A stretch of DNA of 64,000 bases, taken from contig WHVA01000282.1 in NCBI GenBank assembly GCA_015179125.1, positions 82,170 to 146,169 on the forward strand. The letters run 5' to 3'. Below, piece after piece: positions 35,373 through 45,899 of the stretch. The notes below the pieces were generated by a model. The model was not told where the DNA came from. It saw only the letters and a list, made by a program, of their open reading frames with translations, and did not search any database. This stretch comes from Gautieria morchelliformis (taxonomy: Eukaryota; Basidiomycota; Agaricomycetes; Gomphales; Gomphaceae). Positions within the stretch are counted from its first letter, which is position 1, and each line of letters begins with the position of its first letter. Both the position numbers and the translations under genes were made by a program.

Positions 35373-36208
35373 TAGTGATGGGCACGGCCTGGCTTGGCCT
35401 GAAAGCTGTGGCTTTGGCCTGGTTAGCGCTGGCTTTGGCTTGCAAAATCCTGAGCCAGGCCGTTGGCACTTGGCCTGGCTCGGCTCCAGCTTGGCCTTGG
35501 CTTGGGCCATGGCCTGTTGGTGGGGGAATGGATTGTAGACACAGATATCATTTTTTTGTATGTAGTGCAAAAGAGATTACATAAAATTCTTCCTTAAAAT
35601 TCTTCCTCATCGTCGATGATGTCGTCGCAATCACTACCTGCCCCGGAATCATCGGAATCATCGATACGATGATGACACATGGCAAGTGGTAATAATAACA
35701 AGACTATACGATGACAAATCAACTCAGTGTTTGCACGGTGTCAAACCACTGAGGGAGACTTTACATGACAGTAGCTACTTATAATTTTATGAGAACAATA
35801 AGACTCGCAATAAAGGGGAATAAAAGAATGTCTTGCGACTGCGCAAGACCTAAAACGGTCAATAATGACCTGCTGACTAATCAGGGGCTTCGGGCGCTGC
35901 GGTTTGCAACTCCAACAGATGGCAAGTGGGTAGAGAGTAAGGTTTAAGACCACTGTAACTACACTACATATCATGAAAAACTGTTTATGTACGTGCCAGT
36001 ATCAGAGCACAGATGTCCTTTTTGGCGACCGAAGATCCTGGATTTAAGCACCCGCAGGCCCTGGCTTCCTGGCTCGGCTCTGGCCTGTCAAAACCTGAGC
36101 CAGGCCCTGGAGCCGGATGTGCCAACGGCTTGGGCCTGGTTTGGCTCGGCCTATCGGCGGCTTGGCCTGGCTCGGCAGACGGCCTGGGCCGAGCTGTGCC
36201 CATCACTA
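35373..36208. mobile_element. Non-autonomous hAT-type DNA transposon
   Basis: An 836-base element with terminal inverted repeats TAGTGATGGGCAC / GTGCCCATCACTA and an exact 8-base duplication AGAAGGGG at 35365-35372 and 36209-36216. TIR sequence and duplication length are those of the hAT superfamily. Both ends carry many copies of GGCCTGGC-like subterminal repeats, in inverted arrangement (about 35380-35520 and 36055-36195). There is no transposase. The interior has a hairpin at 35723-35753. Confidence 0.88.
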
Positions 36209-36835
36209 AGAAGGGGTGTACTGTCATGATTCATTTATTTTAGCATGGTCACCCCCACTCAAACACATCACCCTTTGAACATGCCTGTTCATTGTTCAAT
36301 TGGTTTGCTGAGCTGGGCCTTCGTCGTTCACACCATTGCCTTTGCTCCCACCATCAGCCATGACCAACCTCACCTGACCAATACTATATCACTATCACCA
36401 TCATCTGTTGGTCCTGGGTCTACATGCAGTGTTTAAATGGTTAGGAAGCATTTGTGCAGCACCCTGCCTGCCTTTCATGCAGGATTGAGCCCATGGGCAA
36501 GGAGTCAGTGGGATAAGAGTCATGCAGGTCCCAAGGTGTGTTGTCTTTATGCTCTTTGCTAGCTCACCTACCCATTGTTTCATGTTCATATCAGCAGTTT
36601 TTTCTATTCTATGTGTATCTTGTTGTGAGTTTGTGTGATCTTAGGGCCTTGTGGTTCACAAGGGCAAACTTGACCAATGTGTGAGATTCTGGTGCTATGT
36701 AGTGAGACTAAGGTAGATGCAGCTAGGAACTGGCACCTTTATGTAATACTGGCACCTAGATCACATGAGTACAAAATCTCTGGGTCAAGAAACTTGATTT
36801 TTTATTTAGCAATGTAAATGAGGGTTATAAAACAT
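36209..36835. repeat. Copy of an LTR-like repeat also found near 55240-55870
   Basis: Bases about 36485-36760 match 55245-55425 continuing at about 55755-55830; the second copy has a 330-base insertion. The unit includes GCTCTTTGCTAGCTCACCTACCCATTG and a segment GCTATGTAGTGA related to the 160-base repeat at 58262. It behaves like the LTR of a Copia-like element on the minus strand. Confidence 0.6.
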
Positions 36836-37032
36836 CTATATCTTCCCAGCCTTTTCTAGTTCCTCTAGGATAGTGCCTGGAAGGACGAGGTGCCCATGAT
36901 AGTGCTGGTTAGCCCATACAGCTTGAGAACTGGTTAACCCTTTTTGGTAGGCATCAATAAATCACGCGGAATGATTTGTGTACCTGTGGCCAAGTCATAA
37001 TGAAGACAAGAAAGATAGAAACTGAGACTTAC

Positions 37033-37736
37033 TGTTATGTATTGGAAATCCCGGAGATCAGAGCTGAAAGGACAGCAACTTCAACTTATGTGTTGCGCCC
37101 CCAATGAACTATCGTCCTAGGTATTTCACAACTGAGTACCAGAGACTGGAAGAGGTGGAGGTAGGGAGGATCTGGGAATCAAGCTTTAGTTGAAAGGTCA
37201 GAGATTGGTGGTTGGAAGAATGGAAGACAGAGTGTCGTAAGGCAGAGAGACGGAGGACTTGCAACACTTGCTGTACTAAGAACAGGAGACAATGGAAGGG
37301 GATTCACATATTGAAGTTGATTATCTGAGTGCAGAAACAGAGAGCATACATGAGTGGGTTTTATACAAAGAGCTGGATCAACAAGTAATGGGGTGGGACT
37401 AAGCAATTCTGGTGAAAGCGGAAGTAACTATGACAAACGGAGTAAGTAACTAATATGGAACAAGGGAACTACAAGGGGGTGCAGGATAGAGTCAAGAACA
37501 ATGGGCAAAAGAACAAGGGGTACACAAGTCTAATGGACAGTGGAGCAAACAGAATTCCTGATGGACCAGAACTGTGCTAAGGGTTGAGTACAGAGGGCCG
37601 ATGAATAGAGTTGAACAGATGTGTCAAAGAACAAGAGGTCAGGGTGGAGGGTTGCGGAGGTTGTGGAAATAGAGTTGGAGGTGATATGGAAGTGTTGTGG
37701 AGGTGGCAGAGATGGTTAGGCAGTATGGTCATAACA
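37033..37736 (-). mobile_element. Solo LTR, family B
   Basis: 704-base LTR with TGTTAT...ATAACA ends and a 5-base duplication CTTAC at 37028-37032 and 37737-37741. It is related on the opposite strand to the LTR at 58492-59272 and to the split copy at about 38725-38958 plus 54223-54631. Confidence 0.85.
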
Positions 37737-38023
37737 CTTACCAGAGAATCTGTGTTGCTGGAACATCATCTAGGCAAGCAAGCATATTTTTCTCCATCTC
37801 ATCAATGTCAGCCATCTGAGGGGAAGACCAGTAGTGAAGTTTTGCAGCTCCCCAATACTGCTCTATGAAATTCAACTCAACAATGAAACTTAGGATAAAA
37901 ATCACAGATGTGGCCTCAAGAAGTGATATTAAATCCTTAGAGTAAATTTTGAATAAAGATCCTCAAATTGTGACTTCTGAGACTGGAAGTGTGGCTGTGT
38001 GAAAAGAAGCTGCCGGCAACAAC

Positions 38024-38449
38024 TGTAAGGGAAACCCTAGCTGGCTGTGGAAATCCGAAGTATATATATAAATGAACAGAATACACAAGGGAGGGGATTC
38101 TCACCTGACAAGGGGAAATCCGAAGGGAAAAGTCTAAGGACCCCCAATGTCAGCAAGCCTGTATCATGCTACACTAGTCTGCAGCCAGGGACAACACTTG
38201 GCACTTGCCATCAACCCTGCATTGCCTGACCCCTGACCCTTGACCAACCCTTGATGCCACATACTACGCGAGTCACTTGACTCACAAAACTGCTCCGAAG
38301 GCGGAAGTCGGAGAGTGGAGTGGAATTGGCAAAGCAGATGGAACTGGTGGGAGTTCCCCCAGAAGCGGAACCATCTCTGAAAGTGGAGTTGTAGATGGAA
38401 GCAGCACTCAGGGTGTTGTCAGAGCTGGAAAACAGGGTGTCCCCTGACA
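38024..38449 (+). mobile_element. Solo LTR, family C
   Basis: 426-base LTR, ends TGTAAGGG...CCCCTGACA, flanked by ACAAC (38019-38023 and 38450-38454). It interrupts the transposase pseudogene. A second copy lies on the minus strand at 43180-43558. Confidence 0.88.
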
Positions 38450-38724
38450 ACAACAGGCTGTATGACCGTTCTCGCACTTGAACCCCTCACACTGTGCTCA
38501 GAGACCTGCTGCTGGCCACAGACCACCTTCTTCAATTATCTGCTGCACTCCTTTGAACCAACCAGGCATTTCTGGGTGATTGTCTGGGTAATACAGGTCT
38601 TGTGGTGTTCCATCGGTGAAAATCCCAGGACACATTTTTGGACTGTCTTTATAGTGTGTCTATTTAGCACATGGTTCTTTGACCATCTTCCGAGCAGATA
38701 ATGCATCTGCAGCCCACTTCTTGT

Positions 38725-38958
38725 TATGACCATGCATTTCCGACTTCCGACACTCAGTTCTGCATACATTCCGACCCTCTGATAATTCTGATATTCCGCC
38801 CCTTGTTTTATTCCTTGTTCTTTCAACTCTATTTCTCGGACACACCGGACTTGCCTTGTAGCACAGCAACACCATATGTCCGGTCCCCTTTGGAGTCTCA
38901 TTGTTTCTTTATGTCAGATATATTTTCGGACCCCTTGTTCTTTTGCCATTGTTCTACC
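38725..38958 (+). mobile_element. LTR family B, left part, split by Gypsy-A
   Basis: The sequence from TGTTATGACC to the CTACC duplication is the first part of a family B LTR; its continuation resumes at 54223 and ends CGTAACA at 54631. The outer flanks of the reassembled LTR (transposase left, Copia gag right) do not share a duplication, so it may belong to a rearranged element. Confidence 0.65.
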
Positions 38959-39475
38959 TGTAAGGACCCGGCCAAAGGCCGGTTACTTACCAGTACAACC
39001 CTTTTTCTGAGCCCAAGCCTTGTAATACTCGTGCCTGAGTACTTGTGATTCTAAGCCTGAGCCCGAGCTTGAGCTCATATCCAACCTTGATCCCATGCCC
39101 GAATCCACTTAGTTACTGATCACGCATCACTTGTATACTGACCTCGCCCTGATTCCCCCGAATATGCTCACCCCTGACCCTTACCCTCGCCCGTATATAA
39201 ACCCCCTGTATGCATTCCTATTCTTCAGTCTGAAAATCAACTATCGTACCCTTTGATCCTTAGTTAGTGTCTAAGCCTTCGCCTCTTGAGCCAAGCCTCA
39301 CCTCTTATTCATTTACCTCCGAAGTTGGGACTTGTGCGTAGGGTCGGCGCAGCACATAAGCTGAAGCCAAGTCCCTCTCCGACCTCCCTATCAGACCCTC
39401 GCTCCGTAACCTCGGACCTTACCTCGGGTTTCGCTCCCGAGCTTGGTCAACCTTACGAAGGATCGTATTGTAACA
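38959..39475 (+). repeat. 5' LTR of Gypsy-A copy 1
   Basis: 517 bases, TG...CA ends. It contains a TATATAAACC box near 39195, about where R would begin, and matches 53696-54222 and 59930-60490 along its length. Confidence 0.88.
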
Positions 39476-39519
39476 GTATTTTCAGACTGCTTACACCCTA
39501 CATATCCCTTTTCTTCACT

Positions 39520-40749
39520 ATGTCCATGATGACTTGTTCCTGCACCCTTCGGGGTATCTCAGAACAACGATGTTTCTTGGAGGCCCCCGACGGTTCACCA
39601 CTGTCCCCGGGTATACCCCTCGCAGACCCCACTGAGCCTAGTAACAAAGGCAAAGGTAGGGCTAACCCTGGTGACCCTTCAGGTAATCCAGGTGATGGCT
39701 CTGGAGGTTCTGATGATGATCGGGATCTCCCCAACCTGCCACCCGAAGACCTTGGTGACCTCAAGGACAACGAGCTAATGTGTCGAGTTTTCATCAAGCT
39801 TGCTAAACCTCGCGAGTCTGAAGCCCAAGCCAAGGTCAAGGAACCAGATACTTATGACGGTACTGACCAGGCCAAGCTTCGCACCTTCTTCCTCCAATGC
39901 ATACTCAACTTCAGAGATCGCCCCTCAGCCTTCAAAACTGGGGCATTGAAGGTATAGTATGCTATCTTTTACCTGTCAGGTTCGGCTCTCCAGTACTTCG
40001 AACTGGCGATCCTCGGCGAGGTCCGACCCGAGCCAGATTGGCTCGAGGACTGGGACAGTTTCAAAGCCGAGCTTGAGCTCAACTTCGGCCCCTACGACAA
40101 CGCTGCCCAAGCTGAGATTGACCTCAAGAAGATCGTTATGAAAGAGCACCACAAGGCCGCACGATTCTTTATTGACTTCGCCTGAGCTTCAACTCAGACT
40201 CAGTGGAACAATGTGGCCCTCTGACACTTCATGTATAAGGGCCTGGCCAAATTAATCAAGGACGATCTACTTCATTTCCCTCGATTCTGCAGCCTCGCTG
40301 AGCTTAGGAACTTCACGCTGGAATGCGACAGCCGTTACTGGGAGCGTAAGGAATATGATGCTATGATCAATGGTCGTAGCTCCCAGCCTGCATACGCCGC
40401 TAATCAGTCCAGCAGCAATGCCACTAACAACAATCAGTCTTCCAGTGGTTCTAACAACAACAAGAACTGCAACAAGACCAACAACAATGGCAAAGGTTCC
40501 AATAGCAACTCCTCGAACAACAAAAGCCAGCCCGACATCTCGAGCAAGCTCGGGAAAGACGGTAAACTGCTTCCCGAAGAATGCCAACGTCGGGTCGACC
40601 AAGGCCTTTGCCTGCTTTGCGGCACCAAGGGCCACATTGTCAAGGACTGCCCGAAGAACAAGTCTACCAACAGTAGCGGTTCTAAAAGTCGGGCAACGAA
40701 GACTTCTAACAAGGGAACTTCGGCCTCCATTATGGAGGTGAAAAAATAG
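39520..40749 (+). pseudogene. Gypsy-A gag, inactivated copy
   Basis: Corresponds codon by codon to the intact gag at 60534-61766. It has a stop at about 39955 (TAG for CAG) and TGA for CGA at about 40183 and 40222. The retained CCHC knuckle CLLCGTKGHIVKDC lies near 40610. The A6 run before the TAG at 40747 is the same as in copy 2. Confidence 0.88.
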
Positions 40750-40799
40750 GTAGCAACCTCGGAACCACACGGTCTGAGGATTGCGGTAACCTCACCTGT

Positions 40800-42672
40800 G
40801 TGCTCAGACTCAGTGCTGCTTCTCATTCATTGTCCAAAGATTCCCTTAATGTAGATGTAACCTCACCTTCGCTCCCCAATGTCTCTTTTGTTGCATTAGT
40901 TGACTGCGGGTCTTCCGATTGTTTTATTGAATCCAGATTTGTCCAGAAGTACTCTATGCCTGCTTATCCCGTCTCTCCTATATCCTTGAAACTATTTGAC
41001 GGTAGTACTAACTAGGGATGCACACCGTCCGTATTACGGCCACGGCCGTATAATGTACGGCGGGTTTACGGATATGGCAGACCGTATGCCGTCCATATGA
41101 TCAAGACCTCTCCCCTCTGACGGTACGGTACGGCACCGTACCGGCCGTATTACGGTTGACGGCAATATTATACGGTGGGGCTATTGGAAGGTCGGTTAGT
41201 GACCGATCCGTGTAGACTATGACGTTGCATTATATTAGTATGCTCGCCTATGCGGCCTACACAGGTAGCTGCGCTTTATGTCAGCCTATGCAGACTAATT
41301 AGGCATGCCCGATGTGTACGTGCCAGCAGTAGCGCCCGTCAGGCGCTGTGTTTTTGGCTCGGCTAACACGTTTTCGGCGTTTACCGATGCATGCTGTAGA
41401 TGCATGCTGTATACATACTGTACATACCGTACACGGCCGTATTTGTATGGTATATACGGTGTCAAACCGTACCGTATACCATACCGTCGGCACAGCAGAC
41501 CGAGCCTTGACGGTACGGGTGCCATGGCCGTAATACGGCACCGTACAGCCGTGGATGTACGGCACGGTGTGCATCCCTAGTACTAACACTACCATTACCC
41601 AAGCTCTAGACCTCTGTATCTGTTTTCTGACCGGCGAGCAACAATGGGTTACCTTCTACGTAACCTCGCTCCACTTGAGTTGCTCGGTGGTACTTGGCCA
41701 CAACTGGCTCACCCGCTACAATCCGTCGATTGACTGGGTATTGGGCAGTATTACTTTCAAGACCATTGATTTGACTACGACTCCAGCGACCATGGCGACT
41801 TCAGCCTGCTCAGCTTCGGCTACGACCTTGACTTCGCCTACGGCATCTTCGCCCCCACCTTTGACCTCGCCTCAGAACTCGCCTCCGAAGTTGCAAGCAC
41901 CGCTCGTTTCCCTAATCAATGTGCCCGCTTTTATGGGCACATCCAGGTTAGAAGGATCCGAAGTGTTTCAACTCACCCTGGCTTCGCCTGAGCTCCTCGC
42001 CTGAGGAACAACATCGGGAGAAGGCTGGCCCAAGCTTTCTGAGAACATTAAAAAACATGTTCCTGAAGTATATCATGAATTTGCAGATGTGTTCAGCAAA
42101 GCACATGCTGACACTCTAGCCCCCCACCGACCCCACAATATCAAGATCAACCTCGAAGAAGGGACCTCGCCACCTATTGGTCCCATCTACTCCCTTTCCG
42201 CTTCCGAACTCAAGGCACTTCGCGAGTTCATCGACGAGCATTTGAACATCGGTCTCATCCGACCTTCACGCTCACCTCATGGTGCACTGGTATTGTTTGT
42301 CTGCAAAAAAGATGGCTCACTTCGGTTGTGTGTTGACTTCCGAGGTTTAAACAAGATCTCGAAAAAAGATCGGTATCCATTGCCATTGATTGCTGACTTA
42401 CTTGATGCTCCAAAGAACGCTCGCACTATATGAAGATTGACCTTTGTCACGCTTACCACCTCGTACGAGTGGCTGAGGGTGACGAATGGAAAACCACCTT
42501 CAGGACTCGCTATGGGTCCTTTGAATGGTTGGTTATGCCATTTGGTCTCACTAACAGCCCTGCTGCTTTCCAGAGATTCATGAATGAGATCTTCGCCAAC
42601 CTTTTGGATGTTTGTGTGGTGGTATACTTGGATGACATTCTAATCTATTCCAGTGACCCCTCCAAACATGTT
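40800..42672 (+). pseudogene. Gypsy-A protease and reverse transcriptase, interrupted
   Basis: The retroviral-type protease motif is LVDCGSSDCFIE (about 40892). Reverse transcriptase begins near 42130 and reaches the catalytic block [12 protein letters not shown] (about 42620). The frame is broken by the hAT miniature element at 41013-41579, a TGA at about 42001, a lost base near 42428 and finally the LINE insertion. Copy 2 shows the uninterrupted sequence at 61817-63100. Confidence 0.88.
41013..41579. mobile_element. hAT miniature element inside Gypsy-A
   Basis: A 567-base element with TIRs TAGGGATGCACACCGT / ACGGTGTGCATCCCTA and 8-base duplication GTACTAAC (41005-41012, 41580-41587). Copy 2 of Gypsy-A has the empty site with a single GTACTAAC near 62022-62029. 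The ends are filled with CCGTA/TACGG subterminal repeats in both orientations. No coding capacity. Confidence 0.95.
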
Positions 42673-43179
42673 TTATTTTTATTTATTTTTTAAATCCATT
42701 TTTATCCATTGAGACGCATGCTCATGTAGGATGCTACAGGTCATGTAATTAGCGAGTGCCCCTGGTCAAGAATCATAAGCATGAGCCCGAAGGCAGGGGG
42801 GTCCCAACCTGGACTACCACCCCTAGAGAAATTAAGCACTGTATTGTAAGTATATGTTTCGAAAAGTGTGCAGGGATGTATCCCTAGGCACATGTGAAAG
42901 TGACCGTATTGTGTCCTTTCTACCTACTTAAGAGACCATTTGTTCAAGAAAGATTGAGGAAAAGTTTTGGGCTGGACCGGGAGCAGGGCATGGGAGGGCG
43001 TGCGGGCGTGGGGTCAGGAGCGAGCGGACGCGGAACGTACGACTGGGCAGGGCAAACGACGGGGCAGGGTCTGACGAGTGAGCGGGTGCATGCGGGTGAG
43101 CGGGAATGCAAGTTGGTGGTTGTGAGGGTTGTGGGGTAATAGCGTATGTCTGTGCTGGGGGTGCGTGGGGCCCGGGGGC

Positions 43180-43558
43180 TGTCAGGGGACACCCTGTTTT
43201 CCATTCCCAGTTCCAACTCCATTTCTGACTCCGCTTTTGGAAATGATTCCACTTCTGGGAGAACTTCCACCAGCTCTGTTCACTTTTCCAGTTCCACTCC
43301 AATTTCCAATGTCCGCTCTCGGAACAGTGTTGGAAATCAAGCGACTCGCGTGATAGGTGGAATCGAGGGTCGATCAAGGGTCAGGGAGGTCAGGGGGATG
43401 CAGGGTTGATGGCGGGTGCCAAGTGTTGTCCCTGGCTGCGCAGTGTAGTATAATACGGGCTCGCTGACATTGGGGGTCCTTAGACTTTTCTCTTTGGATT
43501 TCCCCTTGTCAGTTGTGTGGTAGTGTGATCTCCACAACCAGCCAGGGTTGCCCTTACA
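43180..43558 (-). mobile_element. Solo LTR, family C, inside the LINE
   Basis: 379 bases, reverse orientation of the LTR at 38024, with GGGGC duplications at 43175-43179 and 43559-43563. Confidence 0.88.
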
Positions 43559-43631
43559 GGGGCAGGGAGCGGGGACGGGTCAACCTGTGTGAGAAGGGGT
43601 TATGGTTAGTATTGTGCTCGAATGGGTTGGA

Positions 43632-44216
43632 CTAAGCAATGGTGGGAGCAGGGGGGTTGGGAAGTGGGGAAGGGGGAGCGGAAGGGGCAGGGGTTGAGGG
43701 AGGTGAGGGGGGAGCGGGGGGTGGGGGAGGGGTGGGGTGGGGAGAAATGGGAGGGTGTGGGAGAGGGGGGAGGGAAGGAGTGGGTGCAGGAGGTGATCTG
43801 GGGTGGAAGCATTTCGTTGCGTTCACGTAGTCAAGCATGTAATCTACGCATACAGGGTCAGAGAGAAGTTTGGATATATTGAGTGCGTCCCTTCTTAAGA
43901 CGTTCAGTAAGGACTGACGATGGCGGGCGTGTGCTGTGCATGTCAGTAGAAAGTGGCGGACGGATTCCTCCTGTTGGTTGCAGCATGGGCATACCGGGGT
44001 GTCGCTGAGATCTGTCCTGTGCAGATGGCACTGGAGCTGGGTGTGACCTGTTCGAAGTTGCACGAGCAGACTGGATTGCCATCGTGGTAACTCTCTCGCG
44101 ATCTTGCGGTATTTATCCAATGGAGCGCTGGGGTAGATTGCGTGGAATCGCTGATACCTCGGGGACTTGGAGAAGAGATCTCTCTCTGTGCGCTTGATGT
44201 GCTTGTTGTGCGTCAT
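43632..44216 (-). CDS. LINE ORF2 C-terminal fragment
   Basis: 194 open codons. The segment LLVQLRTGHTQLQCHLHR and the cysteine-histidine knuckle CPCCNQQEESVRHFLLTC (C-x2-C-x8-H-x4-C) are typical of the C-terminus of fungal LINE reverse transcriptases. Preceding conserved RT and RNase H domains are absent, so this is a 5'-truncated copy. It ends in a proline-rich tail that may run into the untranslated region. Confidence 0.82.
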   Translation of the reverse strand: MTHNKHIKRTERDLFSKSPRYQRFHAIYPSAPLDKYRKIARELPRWQSSLLVQLRTGHTQLQCHLHRTDLSDTPVCPCCNQQEESVRHFLLTCTAHARHRQSLLNVLRRDALNISKLLSDPVCVDYMLDYVNATKCFHPRSPPAPTPSLPPLPHPPISPHPTPPPPPAPPSPPSTPAPSAPPSPLPNPPAPTIA

Positions 44217-44239
44217 CTTTAGGGTGGACTTGCTGCTAG

Positions 44240-44460
44240 TGTAAATAACCTATGTATCTACATGTACAATAGTTATTACATAATCCCAGTGGGCCCCTTA
44301 GGGACCCACTGTATAGTTTATGCGTGGGAACTGGCCAGCGGTTCCCATTGCATCTTACTCTTACCTGTCACTACGTAGCATTCAGAATACCACTCATTGG
44401 TCAAGTTCTGCAGTGCCCTTGTGATACAAGGTCCTAAGATCGACATCTTTACACAACCAC
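44240..44460 (+). repeat. Short LTR-like repeat, relative of the 55.8/58.3 kb units
   Basis: Starts TGTAAATAACC and ends ATCTTTACA. The block with CTACGTAGCAT and GGTTCCCA is the reverse complement of the repeats at about 55780-55870 and 58290-58380. No clear target duplication was found. Confidence 0.5.
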
Positions 44461-44991
44461 AGACAAGATAACCTCGCAAGAGCTCGCTCACCTCTTCATC
44501 CTTCATGTCTTTTCCAAGCATGGAGTCCCCTCGCACGTCACCTTGGACAGGGGTTCCGAGTTTGTCTCCCACTTCTGGTGTTCTCTAGGGAAGGCCTTGG
44601 ACATGCGGTTGCGTTTTACCTTGGGATATCATCCCGAGGGTGATGGTCAAACCAAGTGTGCTAACCAAACCTTGGAACAGTACCTCAGGATCTATTGCAA
44701 CTATCAGCAGTCCAATTGGGCTTCACTCCTTCCCCTCGCCGAGTTCGCTTACAACAATGCGTCTAGCGCAACCAATGGTATATCCCCGTTCTTTGCTAAC
44801 AAGGGTTACCACCCCAACCTCGCGGTTCACCCCAAGTGCGGCCTCACCTCGGCACGAGCTCGAGACTTCGTGGTTGACCTGGACAAGCTTCACCAAGAAC
44901 TTCGCCGAGCCATCCTCGAGGCTCAAAAGACCTACCAAGCCTTGGCCGATGTTCGTCGCAAGCCCACCCCTGATTTCCAAGTAGGATCCCT
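44461..44991 (+). pseudogene. Gypsy-A integrase core fragment
   Basis: Includes SRGSEFVSHFW-type text (here DRGSEFVSHFW near 44550) and LGYHPEGDGQTKCANQTLEQYLR, the second and third catalytic acidic positions of a retroviral integrase core. The zinc-binding N-terminus is missing. The frame continues after the Copia solo LTR at 45424. Confidence 0.85.
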
Positions 44992-45418
44992 TGTAGAGGA
45001 CAGGAATTATAGGCAGTAGGACTGGACTTGTTGCTCAAAAGAATAGACTAGAAATTAATTCACTACATGATTTCTGGGTCAATAAATCGAAGGAAAATAA
45101 GACTAATTTACTTGCCTCTCTCAATGAATTTAGTGGTCACTGAGAGAGGGGGGAAATGTGTCTTACTGTGCATATACTACCACCCAGCCCTTTAGCACCC
45201 ATGGCAGCACGCGTCAAGATGATTATATAAGGGTGCCAGTGGTGAAAAGAAGAAAAACAAATGGAAATAGAAGTACAAAAATTTGATAGAAAATTTCGGA
45301 AAAATTCTGAAAAATAAAGTGATCATAGTAGAACAATCTGAAAACAAATTGGAAAGAAATACGAATGGTGGAATGTATTTGGCTTGATTTTGGTGCAGGA
45401 GCATAAATGCACCCAACA
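44992..45418 (-). mobile_element. Copia solo LTR (minus) in Gypsy-A integrase
   Basis: 427 bases, related to the reverse complement of the Copia LTRs at 47053 and 51813, flanked by TCCCT at 44987-44991 and 45419-45423. Removing it rejoins VGSL to AFVKAQYF in the integrase C-terminus. Confidence 0.92.
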
Positions 45419-45423
45419 TCCCT

Positions 45424-45878
45424 CGCCTTTGTAAAGGCACAGTACTTCAGAACAACTTGGCCCACGAAGAAGCTTGCCGAAAAGTTTTTGGGTCCTTTTG
45501 AGATCATTTCCCGAGCGGGTACTCACTCCTTCACTCTTCGACTTCCAGAACACATGCATTCAGTCCATCCAGTATTCCACGTATCCATGCTCAAACCAGC
45601 CTTGCCCAACACCATTCTGAACTGAGTTCAGCCGCCTCCGCCCCCAGTCGTCATCGATGGTGAGCCCAAGTTCGAAGTCTCAGAAATCCTCAACTCGAAG
45701 ATTGATAATAGACGAAAGAGCTGCAAGCTGCTCTATCTTGTTAGGTGGACTGGTTACGAGGGTACCCGCGAAGAAACCTCGTGGATCCTCGCTTCCGAGC
45801 TTGATCATGCCTCGGAGCTGGTCACAGATTTTCACGAGTCTTATCTGGGCAAGCCGGGACCTTTGACTGCTCTATGAT
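45424..45878 (+). pseudogene. Gypsy-A integrase C-terminus and chromodomain
   Basis: The segment KKLAEKFLGPFEIISRAG is the GPY/F-type module. After HPVFHVSMLKP and a stop (a TGA near 45624), a chromodomain follows with LLYLVRWTGYEGTREETSWI. It probably bound methylated histone H3 and directed integration. Ends with TAL and TGA at 45878. Confidence 0.87.
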
Positions 45879-45899
45879 CATTTCCTTGTTTAACCCCCA

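Larger units (their letters stand above)
36836..38722 (-). pseudogene. Decayed DDE transposase split by two solo LTRs
   Basis: Read on the minus strand, three pieces (38722-38450, 38023-37737, 37032-36836) together give a transposase-like C-terminal half: DGTPQDLYYPDNHPEMPGWFKG, QLLFTQPHFQSQKSQFEDL, GHICDFYPKFHC followed by NFIEQYWGAAK in another frame, and HLVLPGTILEELEKAGKI before a stop. Internal stops and frameshifts show it is dead. The family is a DDE-type transposase often seen in basidiomycete genomes; the exact superfamily is not certain. The solo LTRs at 37033 and 38024 interrupt it. Confidence 0.7.
42672..44239 (-). mobile_element. 5'-truncated LINE (non-LTR retrotransposon)
   Basis: Inserted on the minus strand into the reverse transcriptase of Gypsy-A. 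Its 3' end at about 42672 has an A-rich tail seen as TTTTATTTTTATTTATTTTTT on the plus strand, with a long GC-rich 3' untranslated region. It is interrupted by a solo LTR at 43180-43558. The 5' end near 44239 is truncated or replaced. Confidence 0.75.

Noticed and set aside
45192-45559. Short minus-strand frames rich in Phe
   Set aside because: They lie in the Copia solo LTR and integrase antisense sequence; no independent support.
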